Shown in pieces: positions 6,525 through 15,943 of a DNA stretch of 64,000 nucleotides. Each line of letters starts with the position of its first letter. The stretch's first letter is position 1. This DNA is from Brevundimonas sp. Root1279 (GTDB lineage: Bacteria; Pseudomonadota; Alphaproteobacteria; Caulobacterales; Caulobacteraceae), in NCBI RefSeq assembly GCF_001425945.1, contig NZ_LMEB01000001.1, positions 310,001-374,000 of the forward strand, written 5' to 3'. The translations under genes and the position numbers were made by a program. The notes under the pieces are model-generated. The model searched no databases, was not told the origin of the DNA, and saw nothing but the letters and a program-made list of their open reading frames with translations.

Positions 6525-7691
6525 CTAGAGCGCGCGCCGACAGGCCGTGATCAGTCGGGCCAGATCGCCCTCGTCCTGATACAGACCGAAGCCGAAGCGG
6601 ATCGTGTCGTCGCGCACGTCGGTGACGACATTATCCTCCAGCAGGCGCTTGCGCCACGCCTGGGCCTCCGGGTGGCGGAAGGCCAGGAAGCGCGCCCGGT
6701 CGCCGTCGCCCGACACCGGATTGATCAGTTCGGCTTCGGACAGCCGCCCCGCAGAGCCGGACGCGACCGCCTCCTGTAAGCGCCGCGCCAGGGCGTTCGA
6801 ATGGGCCGCGATGTCGGCGGTCGTCAGGCCGACCTGGTCCAGCAGACGGCGCACGGCGTTGAAGCGGTAGAGCGGCGACGGGTCGAAGGTGGCGCCCCAG
6901 AATCGGCCGGCGTCGCCGCGGTAGCGAACGCCCTCGGGCGGCCCCTGCAGATTGCCGAATTCGGCGAACCAGCCGGTGATCACCGGCCGCGGGCAGAAGC
7001 CGTCGGGTGCGTGCAGCATGCTCGCCCCCTCGCCGGTCATCGCGTATTTGTAGCCGCCGGTGACGTAGAAGACCTTGTCCGCGATCGCCGACAGGTCGGT
7101 CGGAATGGCCATGAAGCCGTGGTAGCCGTCGATCACCACCCACGGTCCCGCGGGCTTGGAGAGATCCGCCAGCTCCTTGAGGCGGCCGAACACCTGGCCG
7201 GTCTTGAAGAAGACGTGGCTGATGACGATCAGGTCGTAGTCGCCGCTGCGCGCCGCCTCTAGGAAGCGTTCATCGAAGGTCCCGAACGGGTGCAGGGGCA
7301 CGCGGGTGACGATGGCCTCGCCGGCCTCCTCCCAGCGTTCGCCCTGGCGGCGGAAGGAGTGGAACTCGCCGTCGGTCGACAGGATGCGGGCCGGCTTGCG
7401 CTCCACGCCCGAGAAGATGCGCAGCAGGAAGTCGTGGGTGTTCGGCGCGAAGACGACGGTGTCGAGGGTGGGCAGGCGCAGCTCGCGCGCCACATGCGCC
7501 TGGGCCTCCGGGATCACGTCGCCGAAGACCAGGTCCCACTTCCGGTCGGCGAAGCGGTTGGCCTCGACCCAGGCCCGCACCTGGGCGTCGAAGGAGGCGT
7601 CAGGCCAGAGGTGGTGGCTGTGGGCCGCGAAATGCAGCCGCTCCGGATCCAGCGAGAGGGCGCGGGAGAAGAGGTCCTTGCGAGCGGGCAT
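6525..7691 (-). CDS. class V (kynureninase-like) PLP-dependent aminotransferase
   Basis: 388 residues with the class V aminotransferase fold. Visible parts are an N-terminal substrate loop (FAAHSHHLWPD), the PLP-binding Asp/His strand (VVIDGYHGF, about 185), and the Schiff-base Lys in GGYKYAM near 213. Kynureninase itself usually keeps other substrate residues, so the substrate is left open. It stands alone on the minus strand, convergent with the membrane-anchored unknown. A GC-rich hairpin (6509-6526) overlaps its stop codon and may terminate both genes. Confidence 0.8.
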   Translation of the reverse strand: MPARKDLFSRALSLDPERLHFAAHSHHLWPDASFDAQVRAWVEANRFADRKWDLVFGDVIPEAQAHVARELRLPTLDTVVFAPNTHDFLLRIFSGVERKPARILSTDGEFHSFRRQGERWEEAGEAIVTRVPLHPFGTFDERFLEAARSGDYDLIVISHVFFKTGQVFGRLKELADLSKPAGPWVVIDGYHGFMAIPTDLSAIADKVFYVTGGYKYAMTGEGASMLHAPDGFCPRPVITGWFAEFGNLQGPPEGVRYRGDAGRFWGATFDPSPLYRFNAVRRLLDQVGLTTADIAAHSNALARRLQEAVASGSAGRLSEAELINPVSGDGDRARFLAFRHPEAQAWRKRLLEDNVVTDVRDDTIRFGFGLYQDEGDLARLITACRRAL

Positions 7692-7792
7692 ACGTCGTCT
7701 CCCCAGTTTCCGTCCCCACAGGTTCGATAGCGACCCGCGGGCGTCGGCTCAAGCCGTGAGCGACCGGGGGTCGCCCACGGCTCGGGGAGAAA

Positions 7793-10687
7793 TCAGACCA
7801 GGGCGCCGTGACAGTGCTTGAACTTGCGGCCCGAACCGCACGGGCAGTCGGCGTTGCGGGGGGTGCGCTCCCAGCCGACCGGCAGGGCGTCGACGGGCAG
7901 GCGGGCGCGGTCTTCGCCCTGCAGCTGGCCTTCCGGCAGCTGGGCCAGCGGGTTGGCCATTTCATTTTCGCCGGTGCCCGGATTCAGGTGGATTTCCTGG
8001 AATTCCGGCATCTCCATCGGCGGCGGGGTCTCGAAGCGGAACTCCACCGTCATCAGCCAGCGGGTGACGTTGTGACGGAGGTCGTGCAGCAGCGTCTCGA
8101 AGAGGTTGAAGGCCTCGGTCTTGTACTCGTTCAGCGGATCGCGCTGGCCGTAGCCGCGCAGGCCGATGACCCCGCGCAGGTGGTCCAGGTGGACCAGGTG
8201 CTCGCGCCAGTTCAGGTCGATCATCTGCAGCAGGAACTGCCGCTCGAGGTGACGGGTCTGGTCGGCGCCGATCAGGGCTTCGCGCTCGGCGACGCGGGCG
8301 TCGGCGGCCTGGACGATACGCTCCTCGACTTCCTCGTTCGAGACGCCTTCCTCCGCGGCCCACTCGGCCAGCGGCAGCTCCAGACCGAGGGTCGAGCGGA
8401 CCTTCTCATCCAGGCCCTCGATGTCCCACTGCTCGGCGTAGGCCTTCGGCGGCATGTAGCGCTCGACGAAGTCGGCGATGACGTCGTTGCGGAATTCGCT
8501 GACCAGCTCCGACAGGTCGGTGGAGTCCATGAACTCCTGGCGCTGCTCGAACACGGCCTTGCGCTGGTCGTTCACGACGTCGTCGTACTTCAGCAGGTTC
8601 TTGCGGATGTCGTAATTGCGGGTCTCGACGCGCTTCTGGGCGGTTTCGACGGCGCGGTTCAGCCACGGGTGGCTGATGGCCTCGCCCTCGGCCACGCCGA
8701 AATTGCGCATGATGGCGTCCAGGCGGTCGCCGGCGAAGATGCGCAGCAGGTCGTCCTCGCAGGACAGGAAGAATTTCGACGTGCCCGGGTCGCCCTGACG
8801 ACCGGTCCGGCCGCGCAGCTGGTTGTCGATGCGGCGGCTCTCGTGGCGCTCGGTGCCGAGCACGAACAGGCCGCCGGCGGCCAGCGACTTCTCTTTCTGG
8901 ACCGCGATGTCGGCCTTCAGGCGGGCTTCCTCGGCCGCTTCCATCTCAGGGGTGATTTCCTGCGCCAGGTTGCGCAGCTCCTGACGCCACTTCTGCAGGC
9001 GCATTTCCAGGTTGCCGCCAAGCTGGATGTCCGTGCCGCGGCCGGCCATGTTCGTGGCGATGGTCACCACGCCCGGCAGGCCGGCGTCGGCGACGATATA
9101 GGCTTCCTGTTCGTGCTGGCGGGCGTTCAGCACGCTGTGCGGGATGCCCTTGCCCTTGCGGACGTCCAGCTCGAAGTCCTCGTCCTTCAGCGCCTGATAG
9201 GCCTTCTTGGCGGCGACGCGGACCTTCTGGTCGTCGCTGGCCGCCTCGGTCAGCAGGTGGGCGTGCTGCGGCTTCAGGGTCTTGAGGGTGACCTCGTATT
9301 CGAAGGTCTTGAGCAGCTCCGACAGGACTTCGGACTTCTCGATCGACACGGTGCCGACCAGGATCGGCTGGCCGCGCACGTGGCAGTCGGCGATCAGGGC
9401 GGCGATGGCCTGGTTCTTCTCGGCTTCGGTGCGGAAGATTTCGTCGTCGTGGTCGATCCGCTTGATCGGACGGTGGGTCGGCACCTCCAGGACATCCATC
9501 TTGTAGATGTCCATGAACTCCTGGGCCTCGGTCGCGGCCGTGCCGGTCATGCCCGAGAGCTTCTCGTAGAGGCGGAAGTAGTTCTGGATGGTCACCGAGG
9601 CCAGGGTCTGGTTCTCGGGCTGGATCTTGACGCCTTCCTTGGCCTCGATGGCCTGGTGCAGGCCTTCCGACAGGCGGCGCCCGGTCATCATGCGGCCGGT
9701 GAACTCATCGATGAGCATCACCTCGCCGGCCTTGATGATGTAGTCCTTGTCCTTCTGGTACAGGGTGTTGGCGCGCAGGGCCTGGTTGATGTGGTGCACC
9801 AGGCTGATGTTGGCGGCGTCGTACAGGCCGGTGGTGTCGGCGGCGAACAGGCCGCGGGACTCCATGATCTCCTCGATCTTTTCGGAGCCTTCCTCGGTCA
9901 GCAGGGCCTGGCGCTGCTTTTCGTCGAGGTCGAAGGTCGACTTCTCCTGGATCAGGTCCTTGATGATCGCGTCGACCGTCACATACAGATCCGAGCGGTC
10001 CTCGGTCGGGCCCGAGATGATCAGCGGCGTGCGCGCCTCGTCGATCAGGATGGAGTCGACTTCGTCGACGATGGCGAAGTGGTGCGGACGCTGCACCATC
10101 TCCTTGCGGTCATAGACCAGGTTGTCGCGCAGGTAGTCGAAGCCGAATTCGTTGTTGGTGCCGTAGGTGATGTCGGCCGCGTAGGCCGCCTGACGCTGGC
10201 CCTGCGACAGGCCGTTGACGATCACGCCGACCTCCAGGCCGAGGAAGCGATAGACGCGACCCATCCACTCGGCGTCGCGGCGGGCCAGGTAGTCGTTCAC
10301 GGTGATGACGTGCACGCCCTTGCCCGACAGGGCGTTCAGATAGGCAGGCGCGATGGCGACCAGGGTCTTGCCCTCGCCGGTGCGCATCTCGGCGATGCCG
10401 CCCTCGTTCAGGATCATGCCGCCGGTCAGCTGCACGTCGTACTGGCGCTGGCCCAGCACCCGCTTCGAGGCTTCGCGGGCGACGGCGAAGGCGTCGTTGA
10501 GGATCTTGTCCTGGGTCTCGCCGGCGGCGAGGCGATCCCGGAACGTGTCCGTCATCATGCGCAGCTCGTCGTCGGACAGCGCGGCGTACTTGGCCTCCAG
10601 CGCGTTGATCTTCTGAACCCGGCCCATGAAGTCCTTGACCTTGCGGTCGTTGGAGGAGCCGAAAATCTTCTTGGCGATGCCGAGCAT
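7793..10687 (-). CDS. secA: preprotein translocase ATPase SecA
   Basis: 964 residues, a typical proteobacterial SecA length. It drives protein export through SecYEG. Visible are the Walker A segment MRTGEGKT (about 102-109), the DEAD-type box in [14 protein letters not shown] (about 207-220), the preprotein cross-linking region, helicase domain 2 with [14 protein letters not shown] and [10 protein letters not shown], and the C-terminal zinc-binding SEC-C motif [14 protein letters not shown] that contacts SecB. It diverges from the parvulin-type PPIase gene across a 240-bp gap. Confidence 0.98.
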   Translation of the reverse strand: MLGIAKKIFGSSNDRKVKDFMGRVQKINALEAKYAALSDDELRMMTDTFRDRLAAGETQDKILNDAFAVAREASKRVLGQRQYDVQLTGGMILNEGGIAEMRTGEGKTLVAIAPAYLNALSGKGVHVITVNDYLARRDAEWMGRVYRFLGLEVGVIVNGLSQGQRQAAYAADITYGTNNEFGFDYLRDNLVYDRKEMVQRPHHFAIVDEVDSILIDEARTPLIISGPTEDRSDLYVTVDAIIKDLIQEKSTFDLDEKQRQALLTEEGSEKIEEIMESRGLFAADTTGLYDAANISLVHHINQALRANTLYQKDKDYIIKAGEVMLIDEFTGRMMTGRRLSEGLHQAIEAKEGVKIQPENQTLASVTIQNYFRLYEKLSGMTGTAATEAQEFMDIYKMDVLEVPTHRPIKRIDHDDEIFRTEAEKNQAIAALIADCHVRGQPILVGTVSIEKSEVLSELLKTFEYEVTLKTLKPQHAHLLTEAASDDQKVRVAAKKAYQALKDEDFELDVRKGKGIPHSVLNARQHEQEAYIVADAGLPGVVTIATNMAGRGTDIQLGGNLEMRLQKWRQELRNLAQEITPEMEAAEEARLKADIAVQKEKSLAAGGLFVLGTERHESRRIDNQLRGRTGRQGDPGTSKFFLSCEDDLLRIFAGDRLDAIMRNFGVAEGEAISHPWLNRAVETAQKRVETRNYDIRKNLLKYDDVVNDQRKAVFEQRQEFMDSTDLSELVSEFRNDVIADFVERYMPPKAYAEQWDIEGLDEKVRSTLGLELPLAEWAAEEGVSNEEVEERIVQAADARVAEREALIGADQTRHLERQFLLQMIDLNWREHLVHLDHLRGVIGLRGYGQRDPLNEYKTEAFNLFETLLHDLRHNVTRWLMTVEFRFETPPPMEMPEFQEIHLNPGTGENEMANPLAQLPEGQLQGEDRARLPVDALPVGWERTPRNADCPCGSGRKFKHCHGALV

Positions 10688-10929
10688 GAATGATCCGAAG
10701 GCGGGTGAGCGCGGGGGCTCTGGTACTGGAACGGTCCCGAAGGAGCGGTGGCGAAGGGGCGCTGTGCGAGGCCTCGGCGACGGCGGCCCGGTGCGCCTGT
10801 CACAAGGCGCGCGCGAGGGCCGCGCGAACGATCGAAAACCCCTCGACTTGGGCGCAGGCGGGACTTAAGCACCGCCCTTATCCCTGTCAACGCGAGGGCC
10901 TTTCCCGCCCGTGACGGAGCGCGCACGAA

Positions 10930-11916
10930 ATGAGCCTCATCCTGCCCCGGACTCTGGCCCGTAGCCTGTTCCCGCTGGTGCTCGCGGCGACCCTGGCCCT
11001 GGCCGCCTGCGGTCAGGGCGGCGGCGGCGAAAAGGCCCCCGAACCGGGCGATCGCGCCGTGGCCAAGGTTCAGGACGAGACCATCTGGGCCTCCGACGTC
11101 AAGCGCGAGGCCGTGGCGCAGGGACTGGTCGGCGAGGGCGAGCCGCTCGATCCGACCTCCGACCTTTTCCGCCGCGTGCTCGATGAAGTGATCGACCAGA
11201 AGCTGCTGGCCCGCGAGGCCGAACGCCGCGGCCTCGACAACTCTCCGCTCGCCAAGCGCCGTCTCGAGGCCACTCGCGAACGCATTCTCGGCGACATGCT
11301 GGTCGAAACCGTCGTCAATGGCACCATTTCCGACCGCGCCGTCGAGACCATCTACCGCGAACAGGTCAAGCTGGCCGAGACCTCCGAGGAGATCCGCAGC
11401 CGCCTGATCCTGTCGCGCACCCGCGCCGAGGCCGACGCCGTCGTCGGCCTGCTCGCCCAGGGCGCCGCCTTCGAGGCGGTGGCCCAGCAGCGTTCGATCG
11501 ATGAGGCCACCCGCTTCTCCGGCGGCGATCTCGGCTACGCCACCCTCGACGTCCTGCCCCAGGCCTACGCCGACGCCATGCGCGATCGGCCGGCCGGCTC
11601 CACCGTCGGCCCGTTCCAGACCGAGGGCGGCTGGGCTGTTCTGCGCATCGAGGATCGCCGCAAGGAGACGCCGCCGACGCTTGAACAGGCCCGTCCCCAG
11701 ATCGTCCGCTACCTGACCTATGAAGGCGTGCGCCAACTGCTCGAGCAACTGCGCGGCAAGGCCGAGGTGGAGGTGCTGCTGAACGGCGACGCCGCGACCC
11801 GCGAACCGGCCTCGGCGCCGCGGCCCGCCGCCGCAACGAAAGCCGCCGCCGCTCCCGCGCCGGCCGCCCCAGCGACGCCTGCCCCGGCGACCCCTGCCCC
11901 GGCGAAATCCCAATGA
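10930..11916 (+). CDS. lipoprotein peptidyl-prolyl isomerase (PpiC/SurA type)
   Basis: 328 residues. It has a lipoprotein signal with lipobox LAACG (Cys about 27), so it is probably anchored in the periplasm. A SurA-N-like helical region (about 40-140) precedes a parvulin domain (about 145-250; ASR-like strand IRSRLILSRT, FSGGDLGY, VGPFQTEGGWAVLRIEDR). The C-terminus is a Pro/Ala tail. It lies opposite secA and would act on proteins exported by Sec. It overlaps argJ by 4 bases. Confidence 0.88.
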   Translation: MSLILPRTLARSLFPLVLAATLALAACGQGGGGEKAPEPGDRAVAKVQDETIWASDVKREAVAQGLVGEGEPLDPTSDLFRRVLDEVIDQKLLAREAERRGLDNSPLAKRRLEATRERILGDMLVETVVNGTISDRAVETIYREQVKLAETSEEIRSRLILSRTRAEADAVVGLLAQGAAFEAVAQQRSIDEATRFSGGDLGYATLDVLPQAYADAMRDRPAGSTVGPFQTEGGWAVLRIEDRRKETPPTLEQARPQIVRYLTYEGVRQLLEQLRGKAEVEVLLNGDAATREPASAPRPAAATKAAAAPAPAAPATPAPATPAPAKSQ

Positions 11917-13304
11917 CCCCTCCGAACCAGAACCGCGGCAAGGGCCAGAAGCTCGAGCAGGCCCTCGAGAAGGCCCTCGACCCGCTGACCACCGCCCTCA
12001 AGCGCGCCACCGCGCCCGCCAAGACCGCCGCCCCGGCCGCCCCGGCCGCCGCGCCCGGCAAGCCCGGCCTGCAGATTTCGCCGCTCGCCGTGCCCTTCCC
12101 GACCATTCCGCCGATCGGCGGGGTCGAGATCGCCACCGCGCGGGCCGGCTTCTACAAGCACGAGCGCGACGACCTGGTGGTGTTCAGCTTCGCCCGCGGC
12201 ACGACCTGCGCCGGGGTCTTCACCCGCCACAAGGTCGGCTCCGCGCCGGTCGACTGGTGCAAGCGACACCTCGACGCCGAGGGCGGCGGCTCGGACGTCC
12301 GCGCCCTGGTGGTCAACGCCGGCTGCGCCAACGCCTTCACCGGCAAGGCCGGGGCCGACGCCGCCCGACGCACCGCCTCCGAGGTGGCCAAGCGCTTCGG
12401 CTGCCGCCAGCGCGACGTCATGCTGGCCTCGACCGGGGTGATCGGCGTGGTGCTGGACGACCGCAAGATCGCCGCCCGCCTGTCCGACATCGAGGCGGGC
12501 CTGGACGCCGACGCCTGGGCCAAGGCCGGCCAGGGCATCATGACCACGGACACCTTCCCCAAGGGGTCCTACGCCGAGTGCGAGATCGACGGGCACACGG
12601 TGCGCATCGCCGGCATCGCCAAGGGTTCGGGCATGATCGCCCCGGACATGGCCACCATGCTGGCCTTCATCGTCACCGACGCGGACATCCATCCGAACGT
12701 GCTGCGCGCCCTGCTGGGCCTGCACGTGCGCACCACCTTCAACAGCGTCACGGTCGACGGCGACACCTCGACCAATGACACCGCCCTGCTGTTCGCCACC
12801 GGGGCCTCGGGCGCGCCGCGCATCGGCCGGGTCGGCGACCGTCGCCTGAAGGATTTCTCGGCCGCCCTGGACAAGGTCATGCTCGACCTCGCCCACCAGC
12901 TGGTCCGCGACGGCGAGGGGGCGACCAAATTCTTGCGCGTCCAGGTCGACGGCGCCGCCAGCCCGGCCTCGGCCCGCAAGCTGGCCAAGTCGATCGCAGA
13001 CAGTCCCCTGGTCAAGACCGCCCTGGCCGGCGAGGACGCCAACTGGGGTCGCGTCGTCATGGCTGTCGGCAAGACCGAGGAGGCCGTCGACCGCGACCGG
13101 CTGATGATCAAGTTCGGTCCTCACGTCGCCGCCATCGACGGCGCCCCGTCGCCGACCTACGACGAGGCCAAGATGAGCGCCTATATGAAGAACCCGGAGA
13201 TCGACATCACCGTCGACGTCGGCTCCGGTCGCGCCTCGGCCACCGTCTGGACCTGCGACCTGACCAAGCGCTACGTCGAGATCAACGGCGACTACCGCTC
13301 GTGA
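11913..13304 (+). CDS. argJ: bifunctional ornithine acetyltransferase / N-acetylglutamate synthase
   Basis: 463 residues. ArgJ recycles the acetyl group in arginine synthesis and autocleaves before a Thr nucleophile. Here the site is MAT in GSGMIAPDMATML, Thr at about 248. NAGCANAFTG and GEDANWGRV are also visible. Most ArgJ proteins are about 405 residues. This one has an N-terminal extension of about 55 residues (basic, then Ala/Pro rich) before the usual start at QISPLAVPFP, and no ATG, GTG or TTG lies near that point. The gene is coupled to the PPIase (ATGA) and to mutT (GTGA). Confidence 0.93.
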   Translation: MTPPNQNRGKGQKLEQALEKALDPLTTALKRATAPAKTAAPAAPAAAPGKPGLQISPLAVPFPTIPPIGGVEIATARAGFYKHERDDLVVFSFARGTTCAGVFTRHKVGSAPVDWCKRHLDAEGGGSDVRALVVNAGCANAFTGKAGADAARRTASEVAKRFGCRQRDVMLASTGVIGVVLDDRKIAARLSDIEAGLDADAWAKAGQGIMTTDTFPKGSYAECEIDGHTVRIAGIAKGSGMIAPDMATMLAFIVTDADIHPNVLRALLGLHVRTTFNSVTVDGDTSTNDTALLFATGASGAPRIGRVGDRRLKDFSAALDKVMLDLAHQLVRDGEGATKFLRVQVDGAASPASARKLAKSIADSPLVKTALAGEDANWGRVVMAVGKTEEAVDRDRLMIKFGPHVAAIDGAPSPTYDEAKMSAYMKNPEIDITVDVGSGRASATVWTCDLTKRYVEINGDYRS

Positions 13305-13723
13305 GCGAGACCTCAAAGGCCGATCTGAAGACCGTCCTCGTCGTCGCCGTCGCCCTGATCGACGCCGACGGCCGCGTGCTCATCGCCCAGCGGCCCGAGG
13401 GCAAGCAGCTGGCCGGCCTGTGGGAGTTTCCGGGCGGCAAGGTCGATCCCGGCGAGCGGCCCGAACAGGCCCTCATCCGCGAGCTGAAGGAAGAGCTGGG
13501 CATCGATGTGAACGAGGCGTGCCTGGCTCCGTTCGTTTTTGCGAGCCACGCTTACGATTCATTTCACCTGTTGATGCCACTCTACCTCTGCCGCCGCTGG
13601 TCAGGGGTGGTGCAGGCGCACGAGCATTCGGCGCTGAAATGGGTGCGGCCCAACCAATTGGCCGACTACCCCATGCCCCCGGCCGACGAACCTCTGGTCG
13701 CCTGGCTGCGCGACCTGCTCTAG
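13301..13723 (+). CDS. mutT: NUDIX hydrolase, 8-oxo-dGTP diphosphatase type
   Basis: 140 residues, GTG start overlapping the argJ stop. The Nudix box is complete: GG, then KVDPGERPEQALIRELKEEL and G (about 43-65), with the metal-binding Glu residues in REL-KEE. The N-terminal substrate strand (VVAVALIDADGRVLIAQRP) and the C-terminal HSALKWVRPNQLADYPMP are typical of MutT, which removes oxidised guanine nucleotides from the pool. Confidence 0.9.
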   Translation: MSETSKADLKTVLVVAVALIDADGRVLIAQRPEGKQLAGLWEFPGGKVDPGERPEQALIRELKEELGIDVNEACLAPFVFASHAYDSFHLLMPLYLCRRWSGVVQAHEHSALKWVRPNQLADYPMPPADEPLVAWLRDLL

Positions 13724-13741
13724 CCGCCGAAGGAGGGGGCC

Positions 13742-13930
13742 ATGCGCGATCTGGCGTCCCGGGTCCTGTCCGACGAAAGCGGCGCCACGGCCATCGAGTA
13801 CGGCCTGATCGTCGGCTTGGTCTTCGTGGTCATGCTGGCGGCGCTGAGCGCCTTCGCCGAGAACGGCACCGGCGTTTTCAACGACGCCATGAACGCCATC
13901 TCCGCGGCCATCACCGGCGCCCTGAGCTAG
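13742..13930 (+). CDS. Flp family type IVb pilin
   Basis: 62 residues. The class III prepilin pattern is clear: a short charged leader ending in G, then ATAIEYGLIVGLVFVVMLAA, with Glu at +5 and the hydrophobic stalk. Such subunits form the tight-adherence (Tad) or holdfast-type pilus after cleavage by a CpaA-like peptidase. No other cpa/tad gene is adjacent, so this is a detached pilin gene. A GGAGG-like Shine-Dalgarno precedes the ATG. Confidence 0.9.
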   Translation: MRDLASRVLSDESGATAIEYGLIVGLVFVVMLAALSAFAENGTGVFNDAMNAISAAITGALS

Positions 13931-13933
13931 GCT

Positions 13934-14827
13934 TCAGCCCGGGTCTTCGGTCCCGGTCCATTCCTTGACCCCCAGGGCGTCCGCCAGGCGCACCTTGGCC
14001 GAACCGCGCGGCAGCGGCTTCTGCTGGCGCTCGTGCGGGGCCCAGCCCGCCAGGTGGACGATTTCGAAGGTCGCCTGCAGCCGCCCGTCGGGCTCGCTGA
14101 AGCGCTCGGCGTAGAGTTCGGCGGCGCGGGCGAGCAGGCCGCGCGTCAGCGGCCGTATGCCGCCCGCCAGCGCATTGGTCTCGCCCATGCCCCTCAGGTC
14201 GGTGATCAGGGCGTAGAGATCGCGATAGCGCACCGTCACCCGGTCGACATCGGACACCGGCAGGGCGAAACCGGCCCGCTGCAGCAGGGCGGCGCCGTCG
14301 AAACCGTCGGCGAACGGCGACACCCGCGCCTGGGCCCCGCCGCGCACCTCCAGCTCGGCCTCGGTCAGGACCTGGCGCAGCTCCTTCAGCGTCCCGGCCC
14401 CCAGCAGGGTCCCGATGAACAGCCCGTCCGGCTTCAGCGCCCGCCGGATCTGGGCCAGGGCGCCGGGCAGGTCGTTGGCCCAGTGCAGGCTCATCAGCGA
14501 GACGATCAGGTCCTGCGACTGGTCCGGCAGGTCCAGCGGCGTCGCCCCCGGCGCGGCCCGGGCCGCGGCGTCTCCGACCACCTTCGCTGCTCCGACCCGC
14601 TGCGCCGCGTCGCTCTCGGCCATCAGGCGCGCGAACGGCCCCGGCCGCGCCGACAGGTCGACGACGTCTGGAAAGTCGCGCAGGATGACTTCCAGGCTGT
14701 TCACCGCATTGTCGGCGGCTCGGACGTGCAGAAAGTCAGAGGCCGCGAAGGCGGTCTCGCCGCGGGCCAGCTTGGCGGCGCGGCGGCGGGCGTCGAAGAT
14801 CTCGGGGGGACCGGAGGAGGGGGGCAT
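13934..14827 (-). CDS. SAM-dependent methyltransferase (BioC/NDUFAF5-like)
   Basis: 297 residues. It has a class I methyltransferase core, although the glycine loop at about 57-70 (VVDLSARPGPFARLM) is degenerate. It also shows the post-motif SQDLIVSLMSLHWANDLP and LKPDGLFIGTLLGAGTL, which match the group containing mitochondrial NDUFAF5 and bacterial BioC-like proteins. A role in complex I assembly is known for mitochondrial members and is only a possibility here. Its ATG overlaps head to head with the comF ATG (CATG, 14825-14828). Confidence 0.8.
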   Translation of the reverse strand: MPPSSGPPEIFDARRRAAKLARGETAFAASDFLHVRAADNAVNSLEVILRDFPDVVDLSARPGPFARLMAESDAAQRVGAAKVVGDAAARAAPGATPLDLPDQSQDLIVSLMSLHWANDLPGALAQIRRALKPDGLFIGTLLGAGTLKELRQVLTEAELEVRGGAQARVSPFADGFDGAALLQRAGFALPVSDVDRVTVRYRDLYALITDLRGMGETNALAGGIRPLTRGLLARAAELYAERFSEPDGRLQATFEIVHLAGWAPHERQQKPLPRGSAKVRLADALGVKEWTGTEDPG

Positions 14828-15632
14828 GGGCGTTCAGGATGGGGCCTGGCGTGCGCGATTGGAAGCGGGCGGCGCGCATCTGGCGCACGCCCTGCGCGCC
14901 GTCGGGCGAGGCGCGGCCGACCTGCTGCTTCCGCCTCTGGCTCACGACAGCGCCGAAGCGACCGCTTCAGCCGGGCTGACGCCGGACGCCTGGAGCCGCA
15001 TCGTCTTTCTCGAGGATCCGGTCTGCGACGGCTGCGGCGCGCCGTTCGCGGTCGAGGGCGGGGCCTTTGCCGACGCCCGCTGTCCGGCCTGCATGGCCCA
15101 GCCCTACGCCTTCGATCGAGCCCGCGCCGCCTGTGTCTACGACGAGGCCTCGCGCGGCCTGATCCTCAAATTCAAGCATGGCGACCATCAGCCGTTCGCC
15201 CCGCTGTTCGCCCGCTGGGTCAGCCGCGCCGCCGCGCCCCTGCTGGCCGAGGCCGACTGCGTCGTACCGGTGCCGCTGCACCGCTTCCGCCTGCTGGCGC
15301 GCCGCTTCAACCAGGCGGCCGAGGTCGCCCGGCCGCTGGCCCGCGACGCCGGCCTCGACTTCATTCCCGACGCCCTGGTCCGCCAGACCCATACCGCCAC
15401 CCAGGGCGGCAAGTCGGCGCGGGGGCGGCGCCTGAACGTCAGGAAGGCCTTCGCCGTCACCGAGGCGGGCCGTCGCCGCATCAAGGGCCGGCGCATCCTT
15501 CTGGTCGACGACGTGTTGACCACGGGCGCCACCGCCGAGGCCTGCGCCCGCGCCCTGGTCGAGGCCGGCGCCCGCGCCGTGGACCTGGCCGTCGTCGCCC
15601 GGGTGCGAAGTGCGCGCGAACTGACTAAATGA
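14826..15632 (+). CDS. comF: ComF family phosphoribosyltransferase-like protein
   Basis: 268 residues. N-terminal zinc-finger cysteines (CDGCG, CPAC) are followed by a PRTase-type domain with the PRPP-binding loop ILLVDDVLTTGATAEAC (about 224-240) and the ComF segment VVPVPLHRFRLLARRFNQA. ComF proteins act in DNA uptake in competent bacteria, and their role elsewhere is unclear. It overlaps the next open frame and is likely co-transcribed with grxC. Confidence 0.9.
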   Translation: MGVQDGAWRARLEAGGAHLAHALRAVGRGAADLLLPPLAHDSAEATASAGLTPDAWSRIVFLEDPVCDGCGAPFAVEGGAFADARCPACMAQPYAFDRARAACVYDEASRGLILKFKHGDHQPFAPLFARWVSRAAAPLLAEADCVVPVPLHRFRLLARRFNQAAEVARPLARDAGLDFIPDALVRQTHTATQGGKSARGRRLNVRKAFAVTEAGRRRIKGRRILLVDDVLTTGATAEACARALVEAGARAVDLAVVARVRSARELTK

Positions 15633-15685
15633 TGTCTACGCCCCGGGACTGCGCGCCCGAGGCCCAGTTGATTTGGAGATATTTG

Positions 15686-15943
15686 TTGGCCGACGTCGTC
15701 ATCTACACCAAGCCGGGCTGCGGCTACTGCTACGCCGCCAAGGACCTGCTCGATCGCAAGGGCGTCGAGTACACTGAGATCGTAGCCTCGGCCGATCCGA
15801 CCCTGAAGCAGGAGATGATCCAGAAGTCCGGCGGGCGGATGACCTTCCCGCAGATCTTCATCGACGGAAAGCACATTGGCGGCTCCGACGACCTGCACGC
15901 GCTTGACGCCCGGGGCGGCCTGGACCCATTGCTCGAGGCCTGA
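15686..15943 (+). CDS. grxC: glutaredoxin 3
   Basis: 85 residues from a TTG start. It has CGYC at the active site, the cis-Pro segment TFPQIFIDG and the GG-binding segment GGSDDLHAL. A longer frame begins at 15629 but adds an N-terminus without homology. A GGAGA Shine-Dalgarno at 15675-15679, 6 nt before TTG 15686, and the normal length of the family both favour TTG (the TTG at 15683 is also possible). It reduces disulfides with glutathione. The stop overlaps the next ATG (TGATG). Confidence 0.9.
   Translation: MADVVIYTKPGCGYCYAAKDLLDRKGVEYTEIVASADPTLKQEMIQKSGGRMTFPQIFIDGKHIGGSDDLHALDARGGLDPLLEA

Noticed and set aside
7808..10693. 961-residue open frame antisense to secA
   Set aside because: It mirrors secA codon bias in a GC-rich genome, with low-complexity translation and no motifs. 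The same applies to long antisense frames over ptsP (21161-23593), the OPT gene (40138-42366) and typA (42373-43947).
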